This document shows, piece after piece, positions 34,739 to 44,400 of a DNA stretch of 64,000 nucleotides. Each line of letters opens with the position of its first letter. The first letter of the stretch is position 1. Position numbers and translations under genes: made by a program. The DNA is from Flavobacterium jumunjinense (GTDB lineage Bacteria; Bacteroidota; Bacteroidia; Flavobacteriales; Flavobacteriaceae). The DNA is taken from positions 1,116,001 to 1,180,000 of the forward strand of contig NZ_CP091285.1 of assembly GCF_021650975.2 (NCBI RefSeq), written 5' to 3'. The notes under the pieces were generated by a model. That model was given only the letters and a program-made list of their open reading frames with translations, made no database searches and was not told the DNA's origin.

Positions 34739-35506
34739 TTACAATTCTATTTTAAAAACATCTTTATCATTCAAGAAATTTAATTTATTTCTTGTTTCTT
34801 GCATTTCCTCTTTATTAATTTCAACTATAAAAATTCCCTGTTCATCTTTGCAATTGATTATTTCATCTCCTAAATAGTCGTTGACTTGAGAACTTCCAAT
34901 ATATTCCATACCATTAGCATCTAAACCAATACGGTTTACTCCAATCACGTAAGAAAGATTCTCTATCGCTCTTGCCTTCAACAAAGAATTCCATGCGTTG
35001 ATTCTTGGTTTTGGCCAATTAGCAACATAAATCAATAAATCATAGTTCTCTACATTTCTACTAAAAACTGGAAAACGAAGATCGTAGCAAACCAAAGGAC
35101 AAATTCGCCAACCTTTATACTCAACAATTAATTTTTCAGTTCCTTTTTTATACACTTTCTCTTCTCCTGCCAAAGTAAACAAATGCCTCTTGTCATAATA
35201 TTCAATTTCACCATTTGGAAAAACAAAAACAAGTCGGTTAAAATAATTCCCATTTTCTACTATAACCAAACTACCTATTATTGCACTATTTTTATTTTTA
35301 GCATTGAATTGCATCCATTGAATTGTTTCTCCATTCATTGGTTCTGCAACATTTTCCGTATTCATTGTAAAACCAGAAGTAAACATTTCAGGCAAAATTA
35401 ACAACTCGTAAGAATTATCACAAGAATCAATATATTCTTGAATTAGGTTTCTATTTTCTTTTGGACTTTCCCAAACAAGTTTAGTTTGAAATATAGCTAT
35501 TCTCAT
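34739..35506 (-). CDS. Nitrilase-superfamily amidohydrolase (omega-amidase-like)
   Basis: 255 residues. The Glu-Lys-Cys catalytic triad is visible: Glu40 in LPEMFTSGF, Lys106 in YDKRHLF and Cys140 in PLVCYDLRFP. The sequences PEMFTSGFTM, YDKRHLFTLAGE and CYDLRFPVFSRN are those of the omega-amidase / 2-oxoglutaramate or succinamate amidase group (NIT2/YafV-like), which removes toxic alpha-keto amides formed by glutamine transamination. No signal peptide, so cytoplasmic. It is convergent with the lipoprotein gene and divergent from the large kinase/aminotransferase fusion; a joint role in amine metabolism is possible but speculative. Confidence 0.9.
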   Translation of the reverse strand: MRIAIFQTKLVWESPKENRNLIQEYIDSCDNSYELLILPEMFTSGFTMNTENVAEPMNGETIQWMQFNAKNKNSAIIGSLVIVENGNYFNRLVFVFPNGEIEYYDKRHLFTLAGEEKVYKKGTEKLIVEYKGWRICPLVCYDLRFPVFSRNVENYDLLIYVANWPKPRINAWNSLLKARAIENLSYVIGVNRIGLDANGMEYIGSSQVNDYLGDEIINCKDEQGIFIVEINKEEMQETRNKLNFLNDKDVFKIEL

Positions 35507-35608
35507 TTTTATTCAAATATTACAGGATAAAAGTAGAAAAAATTAGTCTAAATCAATTGCAAAAACTATAATTTTACTTTACTAACTAAAACAACACACA
35601 ATTCCACA

Positions 35609-37885
35609 ATGACAACAACAATTCAGAGTTATCTCTCGGAGGAGATCAATTCCATAATACAACTTGGAGGTTATGACAACCTCAATTATCTCATTAAAAC
35701 TAATACTTCAAAATATATTTTAAAAACATATCCATACAATGAAGATACGTATGATTTATTGACTGAAGAAAACAGAGTTTTAACTCATTTACAAAACTTT
35801 AAAGACACAGAAACTCCACACCCAATCAAGTTTAACAACAATGAAACCTTATTAAATATCAATATTAATAATGAAGAAAGAATTTGTAGACTTTTGTCAT
35901 ATATAGAAGGACAATTTTTAGGAGAAACAAAAATAAACTCAGAAGAACTATTATCTTCATTAGGAAAAACTATTGCGACATTAAATAATAACTTAAAAAA
36001 ATTTAAAAGTTATTTTTACAAAAGTCGAAAATGGGAATGGAACATTGAAAATCTATATTTGAATAAAAAATATTTAGACGATATTGACAAAGTCGAAAAC
36101 AAAAGAGTTGCTACTTATTTTATAGATCAATTTGATGCTAATGTAATTCCAAAAGCTGAAGAACTAAGAAAAAGTATTATTCACAATGACATTAACGAAT
36201 GGAACGTCTTAATTAAAGACAATAATATCTCTGGAATAATAGATTTTGGAGATGTAACTTATTCTTTCACAATAAACGAATTGGCAATTGCAATTATTTA
36301 CGCAACGTATAATAATGAAACCTATCTTACCAATGCGTTGTCAATAATTAAATCATACCATGAAGCAAAACCGTTAACCAATATAGAGATTGATTCTTTA
36401 TATTATATAATTGCTGCACGATTAGTGATTAGCGTTTGTAATTCTGCGCACGTTCGAAAAACGAATCCAGAAAACGACCACGCATTCATTAGTGAAGAAA
36501 AAGCTTGGAAAATGCTACATTATTTAGTTGCAACAAACCCAATTTATTTCTCAAATACAATTAAAGAAACTCTTGGATTCAAAATAAAAACACTTCCAAA
36601 TATCGAGCAAGTAAAAGAAAAAAGACACCAACACCTCGCTAAGATATTATCTGTCAGTTACAAAAAACCTATTTATGTTGAAAAAGCTACATTTCAATAT
36701 ATGTATGACGCTTATGGAAACACGTTTCTAGATGCCTACAACAACATTCCACATGTTGGACATTCGCATCCTAAAGTCGTAAAAGCGGGACAAGAACAGA
36801 TGGCTAAATTAAACACCAATACTCGATATTTATATGAAATTCTAAATATTTATGCTGAAAAATTGCTGTCAAAATTCCCACCTTCTCTTAGCAAAGTATT
36901 TTTTGTTACTTCTGGAAGTGAAGCAAATGATTTAGCAATTCGAATGGCAAAAAAACATACTGGACATTCGAATGTTATGGTTGTAGAACACGGATACCAT
37001 GGACACACCCAAGCTGACATAGATATTAGCGACTATAAGTTCAATAATCCAAAAGGACAAGGTCAAAAAAAGCATGTAGTTAAAACTATAATTCCTGATA
37101 CCTATAGAGGTCGGTTTACAAAAAACGATGGTACGGCTGGAAAACAATATGCAGAAATTGCTATAAATGACATAAAAACCAGTCCTAATAAAATCGCTGC
37201 CTTCATTGCTGAACCAATAGTGGGTTGTGGTGGACAAATACCGCTAGCTAAAGGCTATTTAAAACCCGTTTACGAAGCAATAAGAGCACAGGATGGAATT
37301 TGTATTAGTGACGAAGTACAAACTGGATTTGGAAGACTTGGAGATCATTTTTGGGGCTATGAGGCGGAAAATGTTATTCCAGACATGGTTGTTATTGGAA
37401 AACCAATAGGAAACGGACATCCAATGGCTGCAGTAATATGTACAGATGAAATTGCAGATTCGTTTAATACTGGAGTTGAGTTTTTTACTTCTTTTGGTGG
37501 AAACCCTGTTTCTTGTGCAATAGGACTAGCTGTTTTAGAAGTAATCGAAGAAGAGAATCTACAAGAGAACGCAAGAATTATTGGTAACTATTACAAAGAA
37601 GAATTCGCCCTACTACAAAAGAAATTTCCTTGTATTGGAGACATTAGAGGTTCTGGGTTATTTTTAGGTTTTGACATCATTAAAGACAATACAACAGAAG
37701 CTGACACTGAATTAGCACATCACATTAAAAACGAATTAAGAGAAAGAAATATTTTAATAAGTACTGATGGACCCGCTGATAATGTTTTAAAAACAAAACC
37801 ACCATTAATCTTTACAAAAAAAGATGTTGATATTGTAATTCAAAATACTAAAATCATATTAGAAAATCATTACAACGAAAAATAG
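35609..37885 (+). CDS. Fusion of APH/choline-kinase-type phosphotransferase and class III aminotransferase (phospho-lyase type)
   Basis: 758 residues, two enzymes in one chain. Residues about 15-300 are an aminoglycoside/hydroxylysine-kinase-like domain with the Brenner motif IHNDINEWNVLI (Asp194) and metal site IIDFGD (Asp212). Residues about 335-758 are a fold-type I class III PLP enzyme: GSEAND, HGYHGHT, Asp568 in ISDEVQTGFGRLG, and Schiff-base Lys598 in VIGKPIGNG. The same two activities exist as separate human proteins, hydroxylysine kinase and the 5-phosphohydroxylysine / ethanolamine-phosphate phospho-lyases. By analogy the fusion may phosphorylate an amino alcohol and then eliminate phosphate and ammonia. 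Some Proteobacteria have a longer version with an M23 peptidase between the domains; this one lacks it. Substrate unknown. Confidence 0.9.
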   Translation: MTTTIQSYLSEEINSIIQLGGYDNLNYLIKTNTSKYILKTYPYNEDTYDLLTEENRVLTHLQNFKDTETPHPIKFNNNETLLNININNEERICRLLSYIEGQFLGETKINSEELLSSLGKTIATLNNNLKKFKSYFYKSRKWEWNIENLYLNKKYLDDIDKVENKRVATYFIDQFDANVIPKAEELRKSIIHNDINEWNVLIKDNNISGIIDFGDVTYSFTINELAIAIIYATYNNETYLTNALSIIKSYHEAKPLTNIEIDSLYYIIAARLVISVCNSAHVRKTNPENDHAFISEEKAWKMLHYLVATNPIYFSNTIKETLGFKIKTLPNIEQVKEKRHQHLAKILSVSYKKPIYVEKATFQYMYDAYGNTFLDAYNNIPHVGHSHPKVVKAGQEQMAKLNTNTRYLYEILNIYAEKLLSKFPPSLSKVFFVTSGSEANDLAIRMAKKHTGHSNVMVVEHGYHGHTQADIDISDYKFNNPKGQGQKKHVVKTIIPDTYRGRFTKNDGTAGKQYAEIAINDIKTSPNKIAAFIAEPIVGCGGQIPLAKGYLKPVYEAIRAQDGICISDEVQTGFGRLGDHFWGYEAENVIPDMVVIGKPIGNGHPMAAVICTDEIADSFNTGVEFFTSFGGNPVSCAIGLAVLEVIEEENLQENARIIGNYYKEEFALLQKKFPCIGDIRGSGLFLGFDIIKDNTTEADTELAHHIKNELRERNILISTDGPADNVLKTKPPLIFTKKDVDIVIQNTKIILENHYNEK

Positions 37886-37891
37886 GAAACA

Positions 37892-37923
37892 AAAAAACGC
37901 ATTCATTTCTGAATGCGTTTTTT
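37892..37923. terminator. Bidirectional terminator between the fusion gene and sdhB
   Basis: 14-bp arms AAAAAACGCATTCA / TGAATGCGTTTTTT with loop TTTC. Confidence 0.85.
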
Positions 37924-37943
37924 GTAATGTATTTTTTTTAAAA

Positions 37944-38705
37944 CTAGATAATACTAGCTTTTAAATATTCTCTATTCATACGAGCAATATTTTCTAATGA
38001 AATTCCTTTTGGACATTCGATTTCACAAGCTCCTGTATTTGTACAGTTACCGAATCCTTCTTCATCCATTTGACGAACCATATTAAGAACACGTTGCGTT
38101 GCTTCCACTTTACCTTGAGGTAACAAAGCATACTGAGAAACTTTGGCTCCAACAAATAACATTGCAGATCCATTTTTACATGATGCAACACATGCTCCAC
38201 ATCCAATACAAGCTGCAGCCATAAAAGCTTTATCAGCATCATCTTTAGGAACAGGAATAGAATTTGCATCAATTGTATTTCCTGAAGTATTTACAGAAAC
38301 GAAACCACCAGCTTGTTGAATTCTATCAAAAGAAGTACGGTCTACAACTAAATCTTTAATTACAGGAAAAGCTTTACTTCTCCATGGTTCGATATAGATA
38401 GTATCCCCATCTTTAAATTTACGCATGTGTAATTGACAAGTTGTAGTTCCAGTTTCTGGACCGTGTGATCTACCATTAATATATAATGAGCACATTCCAC
38501 AAATACCTTCACGACAGTCATGATCAAAAGCAACAGGCTCTTTTCTTTCGTTAACTAACTGCTCGTTTAATTGATCTAACATTTCCAAAAACGAACTAGC
38601 TGTAGAAACATTATCTAATTTATAAGTTTCTATACCTCCTTTTGCATTAGCATTTTTTTGACGCCAAATTTTTAAGGTAATATTTATATTTTTAGCTGAA
38701 GACAT
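37944..38705 (-). CDS. sdhB: Succinate dehydrogenase / fumarate reductase iron-sulfur subunit
   Basis: 253 residues carrying three clusters between SdhA and the quinone site. The [2Fe-2S] ligands are in CREGICGMC plus the later TTTC; the [4Fe-4S] ligands are in [11 protein letters not shown]; the [3Fe-4S] ligands are in [11 protein letters not shown], with the final Cys-Pro shared as usual. Length fits the Bacteroidetes b558-type enzyme. It is the last gene of sdhCAB. A 91-bp spacer with short degenerate repeats separates it from sdhA, while sdhC-sdhA are only 17 bp apart. Confidence 0.96.
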   Translation of the reverse strand: MSSAKNINITLKIWRQKNANAKGGIETYKLDNVSTASSFLEMLDQLNEQLVNERKEPVAFDHDCREGICGMCSLYINGRSHGPETGTTTCQLHMRKFKDGDTIYIEPWRSKAFPVIKDLVVDRTSFDRIQQAGGFVSVNTSGNTIDANSIPVPKDDADKAFMAAACIGCGACVASCKNGSAMLFVGAKVSQYALLPQGKVEATQRVLNMVRQMDEEGFGNCTNTGACEIECPKGISLENIARMNREYLKASII

Positions 38706-38796
38706 AATCTTGTTTTTTAGAGTGACTAGCTTTTAGTAAATAGTGATAATTCAAAATACACTTAACTTACTTTTACCATTCACTAATTACTGTTTA
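38706..38796 (-). repeat. SdhA-sdhB spacer with inverted and degenerate short words
   Basis: On the minus strand the spacer has AATAGTAAACAGTAATTAG near sdhA and CACTATTTACTAAAAGC near sdhB; the words TAGTAAA/TTTACTA and TAGTGA/TCACTA are inverted, so a weak stem could form. No ORF, no T-run terminator. Confidence 0.4.
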
Positions 38797-40806
38797 CTAT
38801 TTATAATTACGAGCTGCAATTTTAATGAATTCGTATTTCAAATCTTCTTTATGAAGCACTGCTTTAGTTGTATCTTGACCCTTATACTCCCAAGCACCTA
38901 CGAATGACATATTTTCATCATCACGAAGCGTTTCTCCTTCTGCATCTTGATACTCATCTCTAAAGTGACCTCCACAAGATTCATTACGCTGTAATGCATC
39001 CATTGCCATTAATTGTCCCAATTCTAAGAAATCTGCTACACGAAGTGCTTTTTCTAATTCAGGATTCAATTCATCTGAACTTCCTGGAACATAAACATCT
39101 CTATAAAAGTCTTCACGAATTTGTCCAATTTCTTCGATTGCTTCTTTCAATCCTTTTTCATTACGAGCCATACCTACTTTATTCCACATAACAAGACCTA
39201 ACTTTTTATGGAAATAATCTACAGATTTTGTACCGTCATTATTCAAGAATTTATCAATTGAATCTTTAACATTTTTCTCAGCTTCAGCAAATTCTGTCGC
39301 ATCAGTAGAAATTTTACCTGTACGAATTTCATCTGCTAAATAGTTAGAAACAGTATAAGGCAATACAAAATATCCATCTGCTAAACCTTGCATTAAAGCA
39401 GAAGCTCCTAAACGGTTTGCACCATGATCTGAGAAGTTAGCTTCTCCTGCCACGAAACAACCTGGGATAGATGATTGTAAATTATAATCAACCCAAACAC
39501 CACCCATAGTATAGTGAACTGCTGGATAAATTTTCATTGGAGTTTCATATGGATTTTCGTCAGTAATTTTTTCATACATTTCGAATAAGTTACCATATTT
39601 TTCTTCAATCCATTGTTTTCCTAACTTGATAATTTCTTCGTCAGAAGGATCATGATTACCTTGAGCATAAGCAACTTCTTTACCTTTACTCTTAATTTCC
39701 GAAGAGAAATCTAAATATACACCTTCGTTTGTATCATTCGCTTCAACTCCGTAACCATCATCACAACGTTCTTTTGCAGCTCTTGAAGCCACATCACGAG
39801 GTACTAAGTTACCAAAAGCAGGATACCTTCTTTCTAAGTAATAATCTCTATCTTCTTCAGCAATTTGTGTAGGCTTTAATTTACCTGCACGAATAGCCTC
39901 AGCATCTTCTTTTTTCTTTGGAACCCAAATACGACCCGAGTTACGTAATGATTCAGACATCAACGTTAACTTTGACTGATTTGTTCCATGTACTGGAATA
40001 CAAGTTGGATGAATTTGAACATAACATGGGTTAGCAAAAGCTGCACCTTGTTTATGAACTTTCCAAGAAGCTGTAACATTACTACCCATTGCATTTGTTG
40101 ATAAGAAATACACATTTCCATAACCTCCAGAAGCAATAACAACTGCATGTGCAGAATGTCTTTCTAATTCACCTGTAATTAAATTACGAGCTATAATTCC
40201 ACGAGCTTTACCATCAACCTTAACTAAATCAAGCATTTCATGACGGTTATACATTTTAACACGCCCTAAACCTATTTGTCTAGATAAAGAAGAATAAGCG
40301 CCTAACAATAATTGTTGTCCTGTTTGTCCAGCAGCATAAAAAGTACGTTGTACTTGTACTCCACCAAACGAACGGTTATCTAACATTCCACCATATTCAC
40401 GTGCAAAAGGAACCCCTTGAGCCACACATTGGTCGATAATATTTCCCGAAACTTCAGCTAAACGATGTACGTTTGCTTCACGAGCACGGTAATCACCACC
40501 TTTAATTGTATCATAAAATAAACGGTAAATACTGTCACCATCATTTTGATAATTTTTTGCTGCATTAATTCCTCCTTGTGCTGCAATCGAGTGCGCACGA
40601 CGCGGTGAATCTTGAAAACAAAAAGCTTTAACATTATATCCCATTTCTCCAAGAGAAGCAGCAGCCGAAGCACCTGCTAAACCAGTTCCTACAACGATAA
40701 TATCAATCTTAGGACGGTTGTTTGGAGCAACTAATTTTAAATGATCTTTATAATCGGTCCATTTTTTTGCTAATGGTCCTTCTGGTATTTTAGAATCTAA
40801 CTTCAT
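38797..40806 (-). CDS. sdhA: Succinate dehydrogenase flavoprotein subunit
   Basis: 669 residues. It oxidises succinate to fumarate in the TCA cycle (or the reverse). The FAD-binding GxGxxG is [19 protein letters not shown]; the covalent FAD histidine is His72 in [15 protein letters not shown]. Active-site blocks are HPTC ([12 protein letters not shown]), RDVASRA and [11 protein letters not shown]-terminal Tyr-rich CGGHFRDEY matches the epsilon/Bacteroidetes type. It uses FAD supplied by RibF. The operon order is sdhC-sdhA-sdhB. Confidence 0.97.
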   Translation of the reverse strand: MKLDSKIPEGPLAKKWTDYKDHLKLVAPNNRPKIDIIVVGTGLAGASAAASLGEMGYNVKAFCFQDSPRRAHSIAAQGGINAAKNYQNDGDSIYRLFYDTIKGGDYRAREANVHRLAEVSGNIIDQCVAQGVPFAREYGGMLDNRSFGGVQVQRTFYAAGQTGQQLLLGAYSSLSRQIGLGRVKMYNRHEMLDLVKVDGKARGIIARNLITGELERHSAHAVVIASGGYGNVYFLSTNAMGSNVTASWKVHKQGAAFANPCYVQIHPTCIPVHGTNQSKLTLMSESLRNSGRIWVPKKKEDAEAIRAGKLKPTQIAEEDRDYYLERRYPAFGNLVPRDVASRAAKERCDDGYGVEANDTNEGVYLDFSSEIKSKGKEVAYAQGNHDPSDEEIIKLGKQWIEEKYGNLFEMYEKITDENPYETPMKIYPAVHYTMGGVWVDYNLQSSIPGCFVAGEANFSDHGANRLGASALMQGLADGYFVLPYTVSNYLADEIRTGKISTDATEFAEAEKNVKDSIDKFLNNDGTKSVDYFHKKLGLVMWNKVGMARNEKGLKEAIEEIGQIREDFYRDVYVPGSSDELNPELEKALRVADFLELGQLMAMDALQRNESCGGHFRDEYQDAEGETLRDDENMSFVGAWEYKGQDTTKAVLHKEDLKYEFIKIAARNYK

Positions 40807-40823
40807 ATTATATCTGATGTTGA

Positions 40824-41660
40824 TTATTTAGTAAAGTGAATATATAATGGAATAATTGCAAATAATAAAGGAACCACAACAGCAAAACCTCTTCCTAAAA
40901 GCTTGATTACTGGTGTAAATTTATTATTTATTCCTAATGATTGGAATGCACTTTGAAAACCATGCCATAAATGAAATGCCATAGCCAACATCGCCAATAC
41001 ATAACCTATAGTAAAAATTAAACCATACTTTGCATCTCTAAAGAATGCAAATGTGATTGCATGCAAATCTTTATAACCCTCAGCAAATTCTGCTCTAACA
41101 GGTTTTACAATATAAATTTTATTACCTTCTATTAATAAATTTTGTCCATCAACTTGATCTTTTGGTAAAAATTTCGATTGACCAGAGCCTTTTGTTATAT
41201 AAAACTCTTGTTTAGCTCCAGAAGCTTCGTCTGTAACTGATATTGTCTGAAGAGGTAACTTTTCAAAATGCATTTTAGCCCAAAAATTCACCATGTGAGT
41301 TACGATGAAAACTAAAATAATAGTTCCTAAAACTGCCATGTTACGTGATGCGAAACTACTGTTTTCAGAAGGTTTTGAGTATGCATAATTTACTGGTCTT
41401 GCTGCTTTATTTTGAAAAGCTAACAAAATTCCATCAATTGCATGAAAAAGAATTGAAATGTACGTTAAATAAGAAAGTAATTTTACTGCCGGATTAGTGG
41501 TCATAAATAATGCATATTCATTAAATTGTAATGCATCACCAAAAATCAATTGAAGATTTCCAGCTAAGTGACCAGCTAAAAATAAGCATAAAAATAAACC
41601 CGTAAGAGCCATCCAGTATTTTTTAGCAATAGATGACTTTAGAAGTGCTGATTTTGCCAT
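40824..41660 (-). CDS. sdhC: Succinate dehydrogenase cytochrome b558 subunit
   Basis: 278 residues, the single membrane anchor of type B succinate:quinone reductases, which hold two hemes b and reduce menaquinone. Five hydrophobic helices are visible (about 15-38, 58-80, 103-125, 205-228, 250-275) with heme-ligand-type His in GHLAGN, LFHAIDG, THMVNFW and [11 protein letters not shown]. The extra periplasmic-side segment at about 135-185 is typical of Bacteroidetes. It is the first gene of the operon, with a good promoter (TTG-N20-TATTTTTG) 36-70 bp upstream. Confidence 0.94.
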   Translation of the reverse strand: MAKSALLKSSIAKKYWMALTGLFLCLFLAGHLAGNLQLIFGDALQFNEYALFMTTNPAVKLLSYLTYISILFHAIDGILLAFQNKAARPVNYAYSKPSENSSFASRNMAVLGTIILVFIVTHMVNFWAKMHFEKLPLQTISVTDEASGAKQEFYITKGSGQSKFLPKDQVDGQNLLIEGNKIYIVKPVRAEFAEGYKDLHAITFAFFRDAKYGLIFTIGYVLAMLAMAFHLWHGFQSAFQSLGINNKFTPVIKLLGRGFAVVVPLLFAIIPLYIHFTK

Positions 41661-41696
41661 AGTTTTATTTGATTGTTCTAGTTTTTAAAAATCAAT

Positions 41697-41727
41697 CAAA
41701 AATACTGCATATTAACTTTAAGTACAA
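41697..41727 (-). promoter_or_regulatory. Promoter of sdhCAB
   Basis: Minus-strand TTG (41727-41725), 20-bp spacer, TATTTTTG (41704-41697): a full match to the flavobacterial TTG-N17-23-TAnnTTTG consensus, 36 bp before the sdhC ATG. Confidence 0.65.
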
Positions 41728-41799
41728 CCTTTCGTGGCTTATTTATAATGAATTTAAAAAAGAAACAACACATTCACTCCAAACAAAAACAATTAAACC

Positions 41800-42675
41800 C
41801 TACTTTACATAGCTAGGAATCAAGCCTCTCAATCCCATATCAACTACTTTTTCACCAGCTGAAGGTTCATATTTACCATCAAAATTAACCTCTTCCCATT
41901 CAAAACTATTATTCACAGATAAGGACAAAGTAACTACAACATCTCTAGCTTCAGTACCATTTATAAGTAAACTTTCTAAAAACTTACCCGTTACAACACA
42001 AGACCCAGGCTGAATTGGAGAAGTTGAAGCAATTGGATTAGGAACTGTAGTTGCATTCTGAGGAGCTTGTCCAAATGTTGAATAAGGATATTCATTTAAC
42101 GCAAAAGCCCAATAACCCTGTAACTTATTTGCATTAACATTAAAAATATTATTCCCAATGCTATGCGTTGCTATATACGTATTATACCCAACAAAACTCT
42201 CTAACACACCCGAGTAATCTATTCCGCTATTCAATACTGAAACATTATAATTCTGATACGACAAAGATACTCTTACATATTCATAATTCCCTTGGGTAAC
42301 TTGACTTAATGGTATTGATAAAAAAACTTCTCCTTCTGAAACAATTTTTGAATACGAAAAATCTATTGCCAAATCTCCTCCTTGCAATGTTTCTGGAGCA
42401 TGATACAAAACGGCACCTTGACCTAATTGAGTATAAGCATTTGGTGCTAATTCAAAATAATGTGCACTTATAGAATTAAAAACAGGAGATTGTGCCGCAT
42501 TACCTAGCGGAACAGAAGAAGGTTGACCTAAATTATTTAATCTTATTTGATTTTCATCAAATTGAAATTTTATTATTAATTGTGGTTCCTCATTAACCAA
42601 TTCATCATCCTTGTCTGTACAAGAGAAGAACGCCATTAACACAAAAACAATAAATAAATTCACTCTCCAATTCAT
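41800..42675 (-). CDS. Hypothetical lipoprotein
   Basis: 291 residues, no family named with confidence. The lipoprotein signal is residues 1-19 with lipobox MAFFSC (Cys19) followed by acidic TDKDDE; an acidic stretch after the Cys is often linked to surface export in Bacteroidetes. The rest is beta-rich, with aromatic, Asn and Ser content like other outer-membrane lipoproteins (FSYSKIVSEGEVFLSIPLSQV; YVRVSLSYQNYNVSVLNSG; VVVTLSLSVNNSFEWEEVNFDG). It stands alone, with 139 bp to sdhC and 121 bp to the XRE regulator, so context gives no hint. The ending MGLRGLIPSYVK is the kind of short C-terminus seen in small secreted beta proteins. Confidence 0.75.
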   Translation of the reverse strand: MNWRVNLFIVFVLMAFFSCTDKDDELVNEEPQLIIKFQFDENQIRLNNLGQPSSVPLGNAAQSPVFNSISAHYFELAPNAYTQLGQGAVLYHAPETLQGGDLAIDFSYSKIVSEGEVFLSIPLSQVTQGNYEYVRVSLSYQNYNVSVLNSGIDYSGVLESFVGYNTYIATHSIGNNIFNVNANKLQGYWAFALNEYPYSTFGQAPQNATTVPNPIASTSPIQPGSCVVTGKFLESLLINGTEARDVVVTLSLSVNNSFEWEEVNFDGKYEPSAGEKVVDMGLRGLIPSYVK

Positions 42676-42796
42676 CTCTCTTTTTTTTTAAATTTACAAA
42701 AAAGCCAATTCAACTAAATGAATTTATATATAAATAACGAAAAAAACGCAACTATATTTCAATCAACAGCTTAAAAACATTAATGTAAAAAACACA

Positions 42797-44281
42797 CTAA
42801 CTATATTTTTCTATATAATCATTCACAATCGCACTGGTGTTTTCATTTCTTATCTTTTGCTCTAATTGTATTGGAGCCGCAGCTCTTTGCAAACAATCTT
42901 TAACTGCACAAGTCTCACAAGTAACACCCACAACTTGCCTAATAATAGATTCATTTTCAATAAACTTGAATTTCTTTTTCAACGTAGCTGTAATCAAAAT
43001 ACCTACAGAAATACTCCTCACATGATCTTTCTTAAAAGGATCTGGTGTAGCCGAAGAAAAAACAAGATATTCATTTTTACTATTTTCATAAGAAGAAATC
43101 TGAGCATCGAAAAAATGTTCGTTTTTCTGCTTCAAAGACTCTACCATTGTACGAACAGAAACCCATCTCCTACAATAATGCTCATTCATCTCATTAGCAT
43201 GTGGCTCTTGCTGATTGGTTATATGTAACTCTTTTTTAATCTTATAATTATCGCCACCCACTTCATGTGACATTCGCAAGAAAAACAAATTCTTCAATTG
43301 AAAATCCTTAGGTAACAGATTCGTTAATCTCTGATAAAAAGACTCTGGAGAAACCTTAAAATCATTTATTAATTGGACAAATTCTTGTGGTTTTGGATTT
43401 TCTTTCGCAACAAAGACATTAAGTTTCTCAATCATCTTTTTTCTAGGCAACAATAATGCACCCGCAAAATAAGAGGCGTAGAAATTATTTAAGACTTGGT
43501 CGAAGTTTTCAAATTTTATCCAACTAAATGTATATAATCTTTCTTCAATTTGCAAATAATTATAAGCAATCTCTTTAGCAAAAATAAACGCTCTTTGCGA
43601 CGCATCAACATCATTGGAAATTAATAGCGTTTTACTTTTTGCAACAAAAATAGAACGCAAATCACCTAATTCCTTTTGCTCATTAAAAACCAATTCTTCA
43701 ATTTTATAATTATATTCTTCAATTAAAATAGCTTTCAATTCATTTAAAGAAATCTCAACATCTAAATCAATATGAAAAGCTTTAGCAAAATCTAACACCT
43801 TTTGTTCTAAATCCTCAAAATAATTATTTTGCGCTTCTTGGTAGGAACGCAAAGAAGCAAGAAAAAAACTCTCTCTACTTAAATTATAATGTTGTGCAAT
43901 TTCAATAATTGTACTAATAAACGCATTCACTTTCGCTGGTGCATTAGCAATAATATCAATTAAATCGTTCTCTTGAATCCCAAAAAGATCAAGAGGAATT
44001 TCCTTTAATATCCCCGATTTTAAAATCTCACCAATTGGCGCCAAATTATTATCTAATTTCAATGAAACCATATTATCATAAGACACTTCTAGCTTTTCTG
44101 ATAAAAGAATAATCTTATCTGTTTTTGGGTATTTTTTACCTTTTTCTATTTCATTCAAATAAGATTTAGACAAACCTGTAATTTTTGCCAAGCCAAATAA
44201 TGATAAATCTTTATTTGTACGTGCTTGCTTAAGCTTCAGCCCAAAAATCAACTTTATATACTCTCTTTCTAAATTCATCAT
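42797..44281 (-). CDS. RamB/ScfR-like XRE regulator with ImmA/IrrE-type and DUF2083-type domains
   Basis: About 494 residues from the ATG at 44281 (an ATG at 44278 is equally possible; the open frame to 44305 has no better start). An N-terminal XRE helix-turn-helix (about 8-62: KLKQARTNKDLSLFGLAKITGLSKSYLNEIEKGKK) is followed by a central ImmA/IrrE-like region (about 205-290: AFIFAKEIAYNYLQIEER, without a clear HExxH). The C-terminal part has clustered cysteines (VTCETCAVKDCLQRAAAPI), typical of short-chain acyl-CoA-sensing regulators. RamB of actinobacteria, the same architecture, controls glyoxylate-shunt genes. Here the gene is divergent from aceBA, with an inverted repeat in the shared promoter, so control of aceBA is a strong inference. 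Confidence 0.88.
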   Translation of the reverse strand: MMNLEREYIKLIFGLKLKQARTNKDLSLFGLAKITGLSKSYLNEIEKGKKYPKTDKIILLSEKLEVSYDNMVSLKLDNNLAPIGEILKSGILKEIPLDLFGIQENDLIDIIANAPAKVNAFISTIIEIAQHYNLSRESFFLASLRSYQEAQNNYFEDLEQKVLDFAKAFHIDLDVEISLNELKAILIEEYNYKIEELVFNEQKELGDLRSIFVAKSKTLLISNDVDASQRAFIFAKEIAYNYLQIEERLYTFSWIKFENFDQVLNNFYASYFAGALLLPRKKMIEKLNVFVAKENPKPQEFVQLINDFKVSPESFYQRLTNLLPKDFQLKNLFFLRMSHEVGGDNYKIKKELHITNQQEPHANEMNEHYCRRWVSVRTMVESLKQKNEHFFDAQISSYENSKNEYLVFSSATPDPFKKDHVRSISVGILITATLKKKFKFIENESIIRQVVGVTCETCAVKDCLQRAAAPIQLEQKIRNENTSAIVNDYIEKYS

Positions 44282-44284
44282 TTT

Positions 44285-44292
44285 CAAATATA
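44285..44292 (-). promoter_or_regulatory. -7 element of the RamB-like regulator gene
   Basis: TATATTTG on the minus strand, 4-7 bp before the start codons at 44281/44278. It overlaps by two bases the first arm of the inverted repeat at 44291, which suggests autoregulation. Confidence 0.5.
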
Positions 44293-44341
44293 CGCTAAAT
44301 AACAAAATGTTGAAAAATATTTAATTTTAAATTTTAGCGTA
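44291..44341. promoter_or_regulatory. Inverted repeat, candidate operator of the aceBA/regulator divergent promoter
   Basis: Arms TACGCTAAA (44291-44299) and TTTAGCGTA (44333-44341), 33 bp apart. One arm touches the regulator -7 element; the other ends 7 bp before the aceB -33 TTG. The arms are GC-containing islands in very AT-rich DNA, which makes chance less likely. The motif differs from the actinobacterial RamB site as I recall it. Confidence 0.5.
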
Positions 44342-44348
44342 CGTTCGC

Positions 44349-44379
44349 TTGTTTTGTAAAAAACTTTTTTATAATATTG
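44349..44379 (+). promoter_or_regulatory. Putative promoter of aceBA
   Basis: TTG (44349-44351), 20-bp spacer, TAATATTG (44372-44379), one base off TAnnTTTG, 22 bp before the aceB ATG. Confidence 0.45.
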
Positions 44380-44400
44380 TGATAACAAATTATTTAACTC

